From Malaciobacter pacificus (GTDB lineage: Bacteria > Campylobacterota > Campylobacteria > Campylobacterales > Arcobacteraceae): DNA of 64,000 nucleotides. Of the stretch, positions 46,848-56,600 are shown one piece after another. The translations under genes were made by a program, and so were the position numbers. The stretch covers positions 372,001 to 436,000 of the forward strand of contig NZ_CP035928.1 in the NCBI RefSeq assembly GCF_004214795.1, read 5' to 3'. The notes below the pieces were generated by a model. That model saw only the letters and a list, made by a program, of their open reading frames with translations. It was not told the DNA's origin and ran no database searches. Position 1 is the first letter of the stretch, and every line of letters starts with the position of its first letter.

Positions 46848-46868
46848 ATATTTCTACTTTTTATCTAT
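46833..46868. terminator. Bidirectional terminator encoding IDKK-stop on both strands
   Basis: A perfect 16-bp inverted repeat (46833-46848 and 46853-46868) with loop TATT covers the stops of rhodanese and OlsF. Because the arms are identical on both strands, both proteins end in IDKK. Confidence 0.8.
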
Positions 46869-48566
46869 ATATCTTTTTTTTGCACTTTCTTTTATTTTAT
46901 CAACTTCAACTAATATAAATCCATCAATACAATCACCAAAATTAGGGTCGATATTAAATCCTAAAAATTTTACTCCACCATCTTGAGCTATATCACTATA
47001 TTGCTTATATAGTGTTGGAACTGAAACATTCATGTTCCCCAGACTTGATTTTAATATTTTAAAATCTTGTTTTTTATCTTCAAGACTAAATAACTCTTTT
47101 ATTTCTGATTGAGTATTTGAAAATTGATATGGCTGTACAGGGTTAACAAAGTTCTTTTCTTGACCAAAATAATGGTCATAATAAAATACCATTAAATCCT
47201 TTGCTGTTCTTGGGTAAGTTGCACTAAGAGAAACAGGCCCAAACATATATTTAATATTTGGGTTATTTTTTAAATAAGCCCCAATTCCATACCATAAATA
47301 ATCTAAAGCTCTAGTTCCCCAGTATTTTGGTTGTACAAAACTTCTTCCAAGCTCAATAGAGTTTCTTAAGTATGGAACAAAATCATCTTGGTATTTAAAT
47401 AGATTATATGAGTAAAAACCTTTTACACCAATATTTTTATATATAAAATCACTATTACCTATTCTGTATGAACCAACTATCTCTAAATCATTCTCATCCC
47501 ATAAGATGATGTGTTGATAATAAATATCATATTTATCTGTATCTCTTTTTTTGTTGATTCCTTCACCAACTTTTCTAAATGATAACTCCCTTAGTCTTCC
47601 TAATTCTTTTAGTACAATTGAGTCCTCAACATAATCATATAAATAGATTTTTTTCCCATCATTTGTTTCTCCAATTAGTTTAGAGTTTTTAAGTTCATTT
47701 AGTAAATCTTTTCTATTTACAGGATGCGCAATTGCACTTTGAGTTTCAAAAAATGATTTTTTCCCTCTTTTTAAAGCATATAGATGTTTTTTATATAAAT
47801 TTGTAAGATATTTTTTATCAATACCTTTGGGAATAATATTTTCATTTGGAATGATTTTTCCAACTTTAATATTTATTCTTTTTGATTTTTTATTAAACAT
47901 TTCATTTGATAAAAGTAGAGTTGAGAAAGTTTTATTTAATAATGAAATTGTATAAAAAGTTTTAGAATTTTTTGCATTTAAAAATATAGGTAATATAGGA
48001 GCATTAGTATTTTTTGCAAAATTTAAAAAACCTTTATTCCAAGTAGGGTCCTTAATCCCTTTTGATGTAGCACGACTTACTTCTCCTGCTGGAAATATTA
48101 TAATAGCTTCTTCATTATTTAAAGCATCGTAAATATTTTTAATATCTTGCTTTGATTGCTTTATTTTATAATTATCTATTGGAATCATTAGTGAATTTAT
48201 TGCTTCAAATCCAACTAGAAAATCATTAGCCACTATTCTTACATCTTTTCTTACTTGACCTATAAGTCTAAGTAAACATAATGCATCCAAACCACCTAAT
48301 GGATGGTTAGCAATAATAACAACTTTACCAGTAGTTGGGATGTTTTGCATATCACTACTTGAAACAGTATAATCAAAATCAAAATAGTCTAAAACTGCAT
48401 CTACAAAATCAAATCCTTTTAAGTGGGAATTTTGTTGTAAGAACTGATTTATCGAGTCTTCGTGAACTATTTTCTTCGCTATTTTAAATAAAGATTTTTT
48501 TAGAAAACTTTGTTTATCTTTTATTTTTGGAAACTTCTTTTCTATCTCTTTTTGTACATCAATCAT
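46854..48566 (-). CDS. olsF: OlsF-type bifunctional ornithine lipid synthase
   Basis: A 570-residue fusion. The N-terminal half is a PlsC/OlsA-type acyltransferase with ANHPLGGLDAL near residue 86 and FPAGEVSR; the C-terminal half (from about 290) is an OlsB-type GNAT domain (FRKVGEGINKKRDTDKYD). Known OlsF proteins make ornithine lipid from ornithine in two acylations, using the GNAT half first. Ornithine lipids replace phospholipids under phosphate limitation, which fits the phosphate-type genes to its right. Ribosome site AGGAGA. The upstream region borders an IS110 element. Confidence 0.85.
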   Translation of the reverse strand: MIDVQKEIEKKFPKIKDKQSFLKKSLFKIAKKIVHEDSINQFLQQNSHLKGFDFVDAVLDYFDFDYTVSSSDMQNIPTTGKVVIIANHPLGGLDALCLLRLIGQVRKDVRIVANDFLVGFEAINSLMIPIDNYKIKQSKQDIKNIYDALNNEEAIIIFPAGEVSRATSKGIKDPTWNKGFLNFAKNTNAPILPIFLNAKNSKTFYTISLLNKTFSTLLLSNEMFNKKSKRINIKVGKIIPNENIIPKGIDKKYLTNLYKKHLYALKRGKKSFFETQSAIAHPVNRKDLLNELKNSKLIGETNDGKKIYLYDYVEDSIVLKELGRLRELSFRKVGEGINKKRDTDKYDIYYQHIILWDENDLEIVGSYRIGNSDFIYKNIGVKGFYSYNLFKYQDDFVPYLRNSIELGRSFVQPKYWGTRALDYLWYGIGAYLKNNPNIKYMFGPVSLSATYPRTAKDLMVFYYDHYFGQEKNFVNPVQPYQFSNTQSEIKELFSLEDKKQDFKILKSSLGNMNVSVPTLYKQYSDIAQDGGVKFLGFNIDPNFGDCIDGFILVEVDKIKESAKKRYIDKK

Positions 48567-48595
48567 TTATTCTCCTACTAATAAATTTTGTATAA

Positions 48596-48783
48596 TTACA
48601 TACAAAGAGATAAGTAAGATGATCACATTTTTTTTAGATCAATGATAGAACTTTTAATGAAGTTTTATTAAATCTCCAAGGAGTCTATCACTTACTTCAA
48701 ATCCCAATAGGTTGATTAAGCTTCGAGCTTCTGTCATTATGGAGATAGGATAAAAGTAAGGTTACTTATCTGTTTGTATGTAA
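48596..48783. repeat. 22-bp inverted repeat flanking 144 bases upstream of the transposase
   Basis: Arms 48596-48617 and 48762-48783 are reverse complements except for one base. The left arm overlaps the expected olsF promoter, the right arm the transposase promoter. It may close a 188-base RNA fold, mark an element boundary, or be a shared protein site; see findings. Confidence 0.7.
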
Positions 48784-48808
48784 AATAACATTTGTAAAGG
48801 TATTTGTG
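48618..48808 (+). ncRNA. Candidate IS110 bridge RNA region
   Basis: IS110-group elements carry a structured noncoding RNA between their left end and the transposase gene. Here the stretch before the ATG holds a stem TGATAGA/TCTATCA (about 48643-48690) with an inner CTCCAAGGAG hairpin, a hairpin AAGCT-TCG-AGCTT (48718-48730), and a hairpin around AAGTAA-GG-TTACTT. Exact ends and guide segments are not determined. Confidence 0.45.
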
Positions 48809-50005
48809 ATGTATAAACAATTCATAGGAATAGATATTTCTAAAGATAGCTTTGATTTAACACTACTTGAAAATAGTGGTGAAATTAAACTAGAAGTAAA
48901 GCTTACAATGAATAGAGATGGATTTGATACTTTAGTAGAGTATTTATCCACATATCCTAAAGAAGAGCTTTTAATAGCAATGGAAGCAACTGGTATTTAT
49001 CATTTACCACTATTATCTTTTTTATTAGAAAATAGTTTTAAGTGTGTAGTGATTAATCCAATACTCATAAAGAGTTTTATTGGTTCAACTACCCTTAGAA
49101 AAACTAAGAATGATAAAAAAGATGCAGCTTCAATTGCTCTATTTAGTTTAAAATCATATCAATCTTTACATCTTGCTAGTACTAATAATATTGAAAATAT
49201 TAGACCGCTTATCCGTGAAAGAGAAAACCTCTCGAAAGATGTAGCAAGATTAAAAACTGAAATAAAAGCTAATTTAGTGCAATTATTCCCTGAATTGTTA
49301 AAGAACACAAATATATTTACAAAGAGCATTTTAAATCTGCTCCTTAAAGCTCCTAGCCGTAAAGCAATTAGGAACTTAAGGGAAAAGACCATCCAACGAA
49401 TCTTAGATGATACAAGTGGCAATAAAGTTAAAATTACTGCAAAGGATATATTAGCCTTAGCAAAAACTTCTATCGCCGTATCCGATAAATATCTTGAAAA
49501 GGTTTTAACTTCTAAAATTAGAAGATTAATAGCTATTCAAGATGAATTATCTATTCTAGATTCTGAGTTGGAAAACTCTTTAGAAGATACTGATATAAAC
49601 AATGATATTGATATAGTACAATCAATACCAGGAATTGGAGCAGTAACTTCTAAAAACTTTATGGTTGAAGTATCCTCTGTTGATAAGTTTAATTCCGTAA
49701 AGCAACTATGTGCTTTTATAGGAATTGACCCATCAGTTAGACAAAGTGGTACTTCAATCAACTATAGGGGCAAAATCTCTAAAAGAGGTAATGCAAACCT
49801 TAGAAGAACTATTTGGCAAATGGCAATTGGTACTATTCGTTCTTGTGAAAAATTTAAACTCTATTTCTCTAAAAAACGAGAAGAAGGTAAAAAATTCAAA
49901 CAAGCTGTTATTGCTGTTGCAAATAAACTTCTAAAAACAATATTTGTAATGTTAAAGAACAAAACCAAATTTGATGAAAATTTAGCTTTAGGTGTTTCCA
50001 AATGA
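48809..50005 (+). CDS. IS110-family transposase (DEDD recombinase)
   Basis: A 398-residue enzyme starting MYKQFIGIDISKD. The N-terminal RuvC-like domain shows the first Asp (GIDISKDSFD), Glu (AMEATGIYH) and the Asp-rich KNDKKDAASIA. A coiled coil lies near 140-160. The C-terminal transposase_20 domain has SIPGIGAVTSKNFMVEV, FIGIDPSVRQSGTS and the catalytic Ser region. The frame is intact, so the element may be active. ATG at 48809 follows an in-frame GTG and has AAAGG upstream. Known members are guided by a bridge RNA to their target. Confidence 0.93.
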   Translation: MYKQFIGIDISKDSFDLTLLENSGEIKLEVKLTMNRDGFDTLVEYLSTYPKEELLIAMEATGIYHLPLLSFLLENSFKCVVINPILIKSFIGSTTLRKTKNDKKDAASIALFSLKSYQSLHLASTNNIENIRPLIRERENLSKDVARLKTEIKANLVQLFPELLKNTNIFTKSILNLLLKAPSRKAIRNLREKTIQRILDDTSGNKVKITAKDILALAKTSIAVSDKYLEKVLTSKIRRLIAIQDELSILDSELENSLEDTDINNDIDIVQSIPGIGAVTSKNFMVEVSSVDKFNSVKQLCAFIGIDPSVRQSGTSINYRGKISKRGNANLRRTIWQMAIGTIRSCEKFKLYFSKKREEGKKFKQAVIAVANKLLKTIFVMLKNKTKFDENLALGVSK

Positions 50006-50067
50006 AACTTTAAAATCTTTGTTTTTTAGTTAGGTTTCTTTATAGTTGACTCCTTAATGCAATTGTA

Positions 50068-50103
50068 GTTACCTTTGATTACAAAAAGGTAACACTTTTT
50101 TTA
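50068..50103 (+). terminator. Terminator after the IS110 element
   Basis: GTTACCTTT (50068-50076) and AAAGGTAAC (50085-50093) form a 9-bp stem, followed by ACTTTTTTTA. It may belong to the host rather than to the element. Confidence 0.75.
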
Positions 50104-50123
50104 GAGGTAACCATAATAAGTGT

Positions 50124-50156
50124 TGTTATCATTTTGTAATGGATTAAATTTATAAT
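50124..50156 (+). promoter_or_regulatory. Pho-box-like tandem operator and promoter of the heme/NicO operon
   Basis: TGTTATC (50124-50130), a 4-base spacer, TGTAATG (50135-50141), and TATAAT starting 16 bp after the start of the second box. The two PhoX genes have the same layout. The 7+4+7 arrangement matches that of PhoB boxes. Confidence 0.65.
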
Positions 50157-50183
50157 AAGTCTCAAATTTATGGGAGATATTTT

Positions 50184-51935
50184 ATGTTTAAAAGAATTAT
50201 GTTACTTAGTGTTTTAATTTCTACAACTGCTTTTAGTAGTGAGATAGACTTAAAATCAAAAAAACTATATAACAAAACTGCATATATACCAAGTCAGTGC
50301 TACACAAAAACAACAAATAATGCCAACGAAAATATATTACATAATCCATGTTTTAGTTGCCATGTAAAAAATAAAAAACCAAACTATACATTATTAGATG
50401 ATGATTTACAAGAAGCTTATGATTTCCCTTCTCATGCATTAAAAAATAGATGGACTAATCTTTACAAAGATAGAACTAAACAAATATCAAAAATCAGTGA
50501 TAAATCTATATTGGATTATATAAGAGAAGATAACTATAAAAATAAAGATGGCGAAATTATTTTAAAGTCTAAACTAGAAAATTTAAATAAAGATTGGGAT
50601 TTCAATAACAATGGTAAATGGGATGGTTATATCCCTGATATAAACTTCAAATTTGATAATGAAGGTTTTGATAGAACTAATGATAATAAATATACAGGAT
50701 GGAGAGCTTTTTCATACCAACCATTTTTAGGAACATTTTGGCCAACAAATGGAAGTACAGATGATGTTTTAATAAGGCTTTCAAAAGAGTTCCAAAATGA
50801 TGAATCAGGAAAGTTTGATTTAGAAGTATATAAAACTAATTTATTAATTATTGAATCTTTAATCAAGCAAAAAACACTTGATATTGAGAATACTGATGAA
50901 AAAAAGTATGGGGTAGATTTAAACCAAAATGGAAAATTAGATATTGCATCTCAAATTGTATTTAATTGGATAAAACCAAAGTATGATATGAAAACTAGAA
51001 AAATTTATGATTTTTCAATGAGTTATGTAGGAGAAGCAAAAAAACTTTTGGAAGATAATACTTTAAAAATTGCTCCTGGACTTTATCCTATTGGAACTGA
51101 GTTCGCTCATACAGTTAGATATATTGATATTAGTAAAGATAAAAAAATCAAAATGTCATCAAGATTAAAAGAGTTTAGATATGCAAAAAAAATAAATTGG
51201 AATACTTATGCTCAATTAAATAATCTCGGCCTTGCTGATATTAAAGAAAGGCATGATTTCCCTGATAGATTAGATGTATATTTAGGTAATTTAGAGACTG
51301 GACTTGGAAATAAAAGAGGTTGGTATTATCAAGGTTTTATTGAAGATAAAAAAGGTGATTTAAGACCTCAAACTTATGAAGAAACTCTTTATTGTATGGG
51401 ATGTCATAGTAATATTGGAGCAATTGCTGATTCTACTTTTGTATATCAAAGAAAGTTAGAAAAGGGCTCTTATTTAGATGGTTGGTATCACTGGACACAA
51501 AAAGGAATCGAAGGAATTCCTGATAAAAAACTTCCTAATGGACAAACAGAATATGTTAGATATTTAAAAGAGAATAGTGCAGGTGATGAGTTAAGAGCAA
51601 ATGATGAGATTGTAGAAAAATTTTTCAAAAAGAATTGGGAAAAAGATGCTGAAAATATTGAAAAAGATTTGATTACTAAATTAGAAGATCCGAAAGCTAT
51701 TTTAAAACAAGAGTGGAAATTTAAGCAAAAAGAGTTAGAAAAAATAAAAAATGATATCTCTTACTTAATTCTTCCAAGTGAGAAAAGAGCAATTACTTTA
51801 AATAAAGCATACAAAGTGATTGTTGATGAACAAAGTTATATTTATGGAAGAGACGTACATGTAAAACCAGCTATTAATGTACATAAAGAGTTGAAAGCTG
51901 GAACAATGACTCATTTACAAAAGGTTGAACAATGA
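50184..51935 (+). CDS. Periplasmic di-heme c-type protein with EF-hand-like loops
   Basis: A 583-residue exported protein with a signal peptide (cleavage after AFS). Two heme c motifs are visible: CFSCH near residue 56 and CMGCH near 410. Calcium-loop-like segments DFNNNGKWD and DLNQNGKLD occur between them. I do not recognise a named family. It is first of a four-gene run with 4-base overlaps (NicO permease, DUF1007, small His-Pro protein) behind a Pho-box-like promoter. An electron-transfer or metal-linked oxidation role is possible; no substrate can be named. Confidence 0.7.
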   Translation: MFKRIMLLSVLISTTAFSSEIDLKSKKLYNKTAYIPSQCYTKTTNNANENILHNPCFSCHVKNKKPNYTLLDDDLQEAYDFPSHALKNRWTNLYKDRTKQISKISDKSILDYIREDNYKNKDGEIILKSKLENLNKDWDFNNNGKWDGYIPDINFKFDNEGFDRTNDNKYTGWRAFSYQPFLGTFWPTNGSTDDVLIRLSKEFQNDESGKFDLEVYKTNLLIIESLIKQKTLDIENTDEKKYGVDLNQNGKLDIASQIVFNWIKPKYDMKTRKIYDFSMSYVGEAKKLLEDNTLKIAPGLYPIGTEFAHTVRYIDISKDKKIKMSSRLKEFRYAKKINWNTYAQLNNLGLADIKERHDFPDRLDVYLGNLETGLGNKRGWYYQGFIEDKKGDLRPQTYEETLYCMGCHSNIGAIADSTFVYQRKLEKGSYLDGWYHWTQKGIEGIPDKKLPNGQTEYVRYLKENSAGDELRANDEIVEKFFKKNWEKDAENIEKDLITKLEDPKAILKQEWKFKQKELEKIKNDISYLILPSEKRAITLNKAYKVIVDEQSYIYGRDVHVKPAINVHKELKAGTMTHLQKVEQ

Positions 51936-52663
51936 CAAATTTTTATGATAGTTTTTTAAACTTTGTAATAAGTACACAGCAAAAAATAAATTTAACAATA
52001 AGTGATTCTTTTGATAAATTAGAATCAGGTGATAATAGTATGTTTATGTATATTTTAGCTGTTTCTTTTATTTATGGGCTGATTCATGCTTTAGGGCCAG
52101 GTCATGGAAAAATGGTAATTGCAAGCTACTTTTTAGTTAAAGGTGCAAAAATGAAAGAAGCTTTTAAAGCAGGTTTTTTAACTTCTATTATTCACACAAT
52201 TTCTGCTTTAGCTATTACTTTTGTACTATATCTATTTTTTGAAAGTGCAATTACAAAATATTTTTCTGATATAAATACGAATATATATAAGATATCGGCT
52301 ATATTTATTATAGCAATAGCTCTATTTTTATTATATGAAACATATAAAGATAGAAATGAAAAAGAAAAGTTTCAAAGAGTAGGAAATAAAAGCTTATTAG
52401 CAGTCACGATGAGTATAGGAATTGTGCCCTGTCCTGGTGTTATGTCAATAGTTCTTTTTTCTATAATCTTAGGATATATAAATCTTGGAATTTTAAGTGC
52501 TATAACTATGAGTATTGGAATGGGAATCACAATTTCATTAGCTGCTATTTTATCAACACAAATAAAAAAATCAAAAAGTAAGAATCTTAGCTCAATTATG
52601 AATATTATTACTTATGGTGGAATTGCTGTGTTATTTTCAATGGGGGCTATACTATTAGTATGA
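51932..52663 (+). CDS. NicO/RcnA-type metal permease
   Basis: A 243-residue membrane protein with about six helices. The conserved HALGPGHGKMVIASYF motif and the second motif GIVPCPGVMSIVLFS mark the NicO family of nickel or cobalt transporters, some of which export (RcnA). The His-rich loop of RcnA is absent. Neighbouring DUF1007 genes are a common partner of this family. The transported metal is not decided by sequence. Confidence 0.85.
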   Translation: MTNFYDSFLNFVISTQQKINLTISDSFDKLESGDNSMFMYILAVSFIYGLIHALGPGHGKMVIASYFLVKGAKMKEAFKAGFLTSIIHTISALAITFVLYLFFESAITKYFSDINTNIYKISAIFIIAIALFLLYETYKDRNEKEKFQRVGNKSLLAVTMSIGIVPCPGVMSIVLFSIILGYINLGILSAITMSIGMGITISLAAILSTQIKKSKSKNLSSIMNIITYGGIAVLFSMGAILLV

Positions 52664-53142
52664 AAAAGTTAAGTCTATTTATTTTTTTAACAATAAGTTT
52701 ATATGCACATCCTCACTATTTTTTAGATTCAAGTTTGGAAGTTTCAAATGAAAATATAAAAAATATTTGGAAATTTGATAGATTAAATTCAAAAATATTG
52801 ATGTTTGATTTTGATAAGAATAAAAATAAAATATTAGATGAAGAAGAAAAAATAGAGTTTTTAAACTCTCATTTTTTTAAATTAAAACAGAACAATTATA
52901 ATATATTTTTAGCAAATGAGGAAACGGAATTTAACATTGAACCTAAAAATGTTGATTTAGTTTTTGATAAAAAAAGATTAAGTATAGTTTTTGATATACC
53001 TTTTCATCTTTCAAGTGATACTACAATATGTACAATGGATGAAAAAATAATGCTTGCTTATAAATTAGATAAATTAAACACAAATTATAAAACAGATATT
53101 CAAAAAAGTGAATATGATTATTGTATTGGAGTATTAAAATGA
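52660..53142 (+). CDS. DUF1007 family periplasmic protein with His-Pro N-terminus
   Basis: A 160-residue protein; signal cleavage after YA gives a mature chain starting HPHYF, the typical DUF1007 start. A loop DFDKNKNKILDEEE resembles an EF-hand calcium site. Two cysteines (TTICTM, DYCIG) may pair. DUF1007 proteins accompany metal permeases and may bind the transported metal. It overlaps both neighbours by 4 bases. Confidence 0.8.
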   Translation: MKKLSLFIFLTISLYAHPHYFLDSSLEVSNENIKNIWKFDRLNSKILMFDFDKNKNKILDEEEKIEFLNSHFFKLKQNNYNIFLANEETEFNIEPKNVDLVFDKKRLSIVFDIPFHLSSDTTICTMDEKIMLAYKLDKLNTNYKTDIQKSEYDYCIGVLK

Positions 53143-53450
53143 AAAAGTTATTATTAATATTTTTATTTGCAACTATTGGATTTTCACATCCTGTAAGTTA
53201 TACAATAGATTTAGCTGTATCTTATGATGAAGATTCAAAAACTGCAAAAATAGATTGTGCTAGTAATAGTAAAAACAAGTGCGGATTGTATTCAGTTCGT
53301 TTACTTGATAAAAATGATAAGCAGATAGTAGATAAAAGATTTCCTTTTTTAAAAAATTCAATAAACATAAAATCTGATATAAAACCTTCTAAGTTAGAGT
53401 TTTATCTAAGAAAAACGCCAGAGCATTTATATGTAAAAATATTTGATTAA
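53139..53450 (+). CDS. Small exported protein with His-Pro N-terminus
   Basis: A 103-residue protein of no family known to me. The signal peptide (MKKLLLIFLFATIGFS) would leave a mature start HPVSYTIDL, like that of the DUF1007 protein before it. Two cysteines (KIDCAS, NKCGLY) lie close together. The fold is likely a beta sandwich by its alternating pattern. ATG at 53139 overlaps the DUF1007 stop (ATGA). Metal binding through the N-terminal His is inference. Confidence 0.6.
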   Translation: MKKLLLIFLFATIGFSHPVSYTIDLAVSYDEDSKTAKIDCASNSKNKCGLYSVRLLDKNDKQIVDKRFPFLKNSINIKSDIKPSKLEFYLRKTPEHLYVKIFD

Positions 53451-53475
53451 TGGTAATTTTTTTAGTTACCATTAA
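53447..53475 (+). terminator. Hairpin after the metal operon
   Basis: TTAATGGTAA (53447-53456) and TTACCATTAA (53466-53475) are exact reverse complements around a T-rich loop. Confidence 0.65.
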
Positions 53476-53569
53476 TTCTTATTAAACTTATCAACTATTC
53501 TTTAACCTACCTAAAAATAGAGCTTACAAACTATTTTTTTTAAATCATTTTACTAACCATCTTGATAAA

Positions 53570-53602
53570 TGTTATCAAAGTGTAATTGTTACTTTTTACA
53601 AT
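53570..53602 (+). promoter_or_regulatory. Pho-box-like operator and promoter of the first PhoX fusion gene
   Basis: TGTTATC (53570-53576), spacer AAAG, TGTAATT (53581-53587), -10 TACAAT at 53597-53602, 16 bp from the start of the second box. Confidence 0.7.
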
Positions 53603-53646
53603 ACTTGTTCATTTAAAAATATAAAATTCAAATAAGGAAGCAAAAA

Positions 53647-56600
53647 ATGAATAAAAGCTATCTAAGTTTAAGTGCATGTGCACTTTTAGCTACTTTTACG
53701 TTTGTTGGTTGTGGAAGTTCTAATAGTTCTTCTACTTCATCAGGTACATTACAATTAAATCCAACTCTTGGTAATATTGATTATATTTGTGGTTCTACTA
53801 GTGGAACTACAGATGAAAGTGGTAAATATAAATTTAGTTCAGGAGATGAGTGTGAATTTACTTTTGGTGGAGTTACTTTAAAAGCAACACCATCTGCAAA
53901 TCTTACAATTGAATCAATTTTAGAAGACACTACAAAAAATCCTAATATATCACAAGATGCAATTTGGGGATATGTTTCTGCTGCGACTGGATTATCTCAA
54001 GCTGAATTATCAAAAGCTGGAAAAGCTCATATAAAAGATGATTTTAAAAATGCAACTGATGATATTACTGATTTTTCTTCATTTGATAGATTTGAAACAG
54101 CACTATTAGATGATGATGATTTTGCTTTATTAACTGATGAAAATGATATATCTTTAAAAGAAAAGTTTGAAACAAATAAAGCAAAAATTTCTTCAGCTAA
54201 AACTACAAAAAGAGTTGATGTTAGATTTGAAGGAATTTCTACACCTGTAAAAGAAGAAACAAAATTAACTCAACAATCAAGCAGTAAAGTTTATATAAAT
54301 GGAGAAGAACAAGAAATCAATTACACTCCTATTATGAAAACTGGTTTTAAAGATACAAATGATGAAGTTTTCGGATTAGTTAAAGATATGAATGATAAGA
54401 TTATTTCATTTGAAGATGGCAATCCTTATATTTGTAATGGTACAAATGAAGGTGTTGGTTCAGGCTTAGACTATACATCTTTTTTAAATGTTAATGATAA
54501 ATTATATATGGTTTCTCAATTTGAGTGTCAAATCGGTGCTATGTATATGACTGAGTTAGTTCAAAATGAGGAAACTGGTGCTTTAACTCCTAAAGAGGGT
54601 ACATTAGAATTTATTTCTCAAAAAGATGAATTTGGTGGTTTTGTTCACTGTGCAGGACAAAAAACACCTTGGGAGTCTCATTTAGGTTCAGAAGAGTATG
54701 AAAATGATGCAAGAGCAGTAGAAAAAGCTGGGTTTGATAAAGCAGTTGGGAGTACTTCTTATGATGAAACTGTAAAATTCTGGGGTGGTGATTTTGAAAA
54801 GATGAGTCCATATTATTATGGTTGGACACCAGAAGTAAAAATCACACAAGAGGGTGAAGCTGATTATTCAAAACATTATGCGATGGGTAGATTTTCCCAT
54901 GAATTATCTTATGTAATGCCAGATAATAAAACAGTTTATATGAGTGATGATGGTACAAATGTTGGATTATATATGTTTGTTGCAGATAAACCAACTGATT
55001 TAACATCAGGTACATTATATGCTGCAAAATGGGAACAAACATCTGAAGTTGGTGTTGGTGCAGGTGAAGCTGATATTTCATGGATTAATTTAGGGCATGC
55101 TACAAATAGTGAAATTAGAGAATATTTAGATCCAGATGGTGATGTTTCAACTAATGATGGATTAAAATTCTCAGATATCTTTGATGCAGTTGATGGAACA
55201 GATGGAACTTGTTCAGAAGGTTATACTTCAATAAATACAAGTGTAGGACATGAGTGTTTAAAAATCAAAGATGGTATGAAAAAAGCAGCTTCAAGACTTG
55301 AAACAAGAAGATACTCAGCTATGATGGGAGCAACAACTGAATTTAGAAAAGAAGAAGGTATTACATATGATAAAAATACTGGAACTTTATATGTTGCTAT
55401 GAGTTCTGTTGAAAGAGGAATGGAAGATAAGCAAAAATCTGGAAAGAGTGAAACTAAATACGATATTGGTGGAAATAATGATATTAAAGTGCAATACAAT
55501 AGTTGTGGAGCTATTTATGCCCTTGATGTAAATGCTAATGAGGCTATGGATTTAGAAAAAAATAGTATTTCATCTAAATATGTTGTAAATAACATGTACT
55601 CAATTTTAGAAGGTAATCCAACAACTTATGATGAAAATTCAGATTATTCAGAAAATGGTTGTGACGTAAATGGAATTTCTAATCCAGATAATGTAACTTT
55701 CTTAGAAAATTCAAACATTTTAATGATTGGTGAAGATACTGGTAAACATGAAAATAATATGGTTTGGGCTTATGATGTACAAACAAAAGAGTTAACAAGA
55801 GTATTTACTACTCCTATTGGTGCTGAAACGACTTCTCCATTTTGGTATACAGATTTAGCAAATGGTTATGGATATATGTCAGTTGTGACACAACATCCAG
55901 ATGATAAAACAAGTGATGCTGGTCAGTCTGTTATTGGTTATGTAGGACCATTTAAAAATCTAACTAAATTAGAAGCAACAGATACTGTTTCTATCTTCCA
56001 TGTAAACGATACTCATTCACATATTTCAAGTGAAGGGATGGATTTAGAGATTAATGGAACTGAAATTGAGTTTGATGTAGGTGGATATGCTAGATATGTA
56101 ACAAAATTAGATGAGTTAAAGAAAAATAAACCAAACTCTTTAATTTTAAATGCAGGTGATGTATTTCAAGGTACATTATATTACTCATTATTTAAAGGTG
56201 AAGCTGATGCTGCTGCTATGAATATGATTAAGTGGGATGCTTATGCTTTAGGAAATCATGAGTTTGATGATGGAGATGAGGGCTTAAAATCTTTCTTAGA
56301 TATGTTAAATGAAGATATTTCGGTTATCTCTTCAAATGTTGTACCACAAAGTGGAAATATTTTAGAAAATTATTGGAAGCCTTATATTGTAAAAGAGATA
56401 AATGGTAAAAAAGTTGGTGTAATTGGAATTGATATTGTAGGTAAAACTAAAAACTCATCTAATCCAAGTGATACAATTACATTCTTAAATGAAATAGAAA
56501 CAGCTCAAAAATATATTGATGAATTAAAAGACAATGGAGTTGATAGAGTAGTATTATTAACTCATCAAGGTTATGATTATGATTTAGCAATGGCACCTCA

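Larger units (their letters stand above)
48618..50067 (+). mobile_element. IS110-family insertion sequence, ends approximate
   Basis: A complete transposase gene with a roughly 190-base structured leader and a short tail, lying between olsF and a Pho-type promoter. IS110-group elements lack clear terminal inverted repeats, so the ends given are only estimates. An 8-base match in opposite orientation, AAGGAGTC at 48678 and GACTCCTT at 50048, joins leader and tail. Confidence 0.6.

Noticed and set aside
54611-55499. Several long minus-strand frames inside the PhoX genes
   Set aside because: They are shadows of the strongly coding plus strand, with no ribosome sites and low-complexity His/Leu-rich products.
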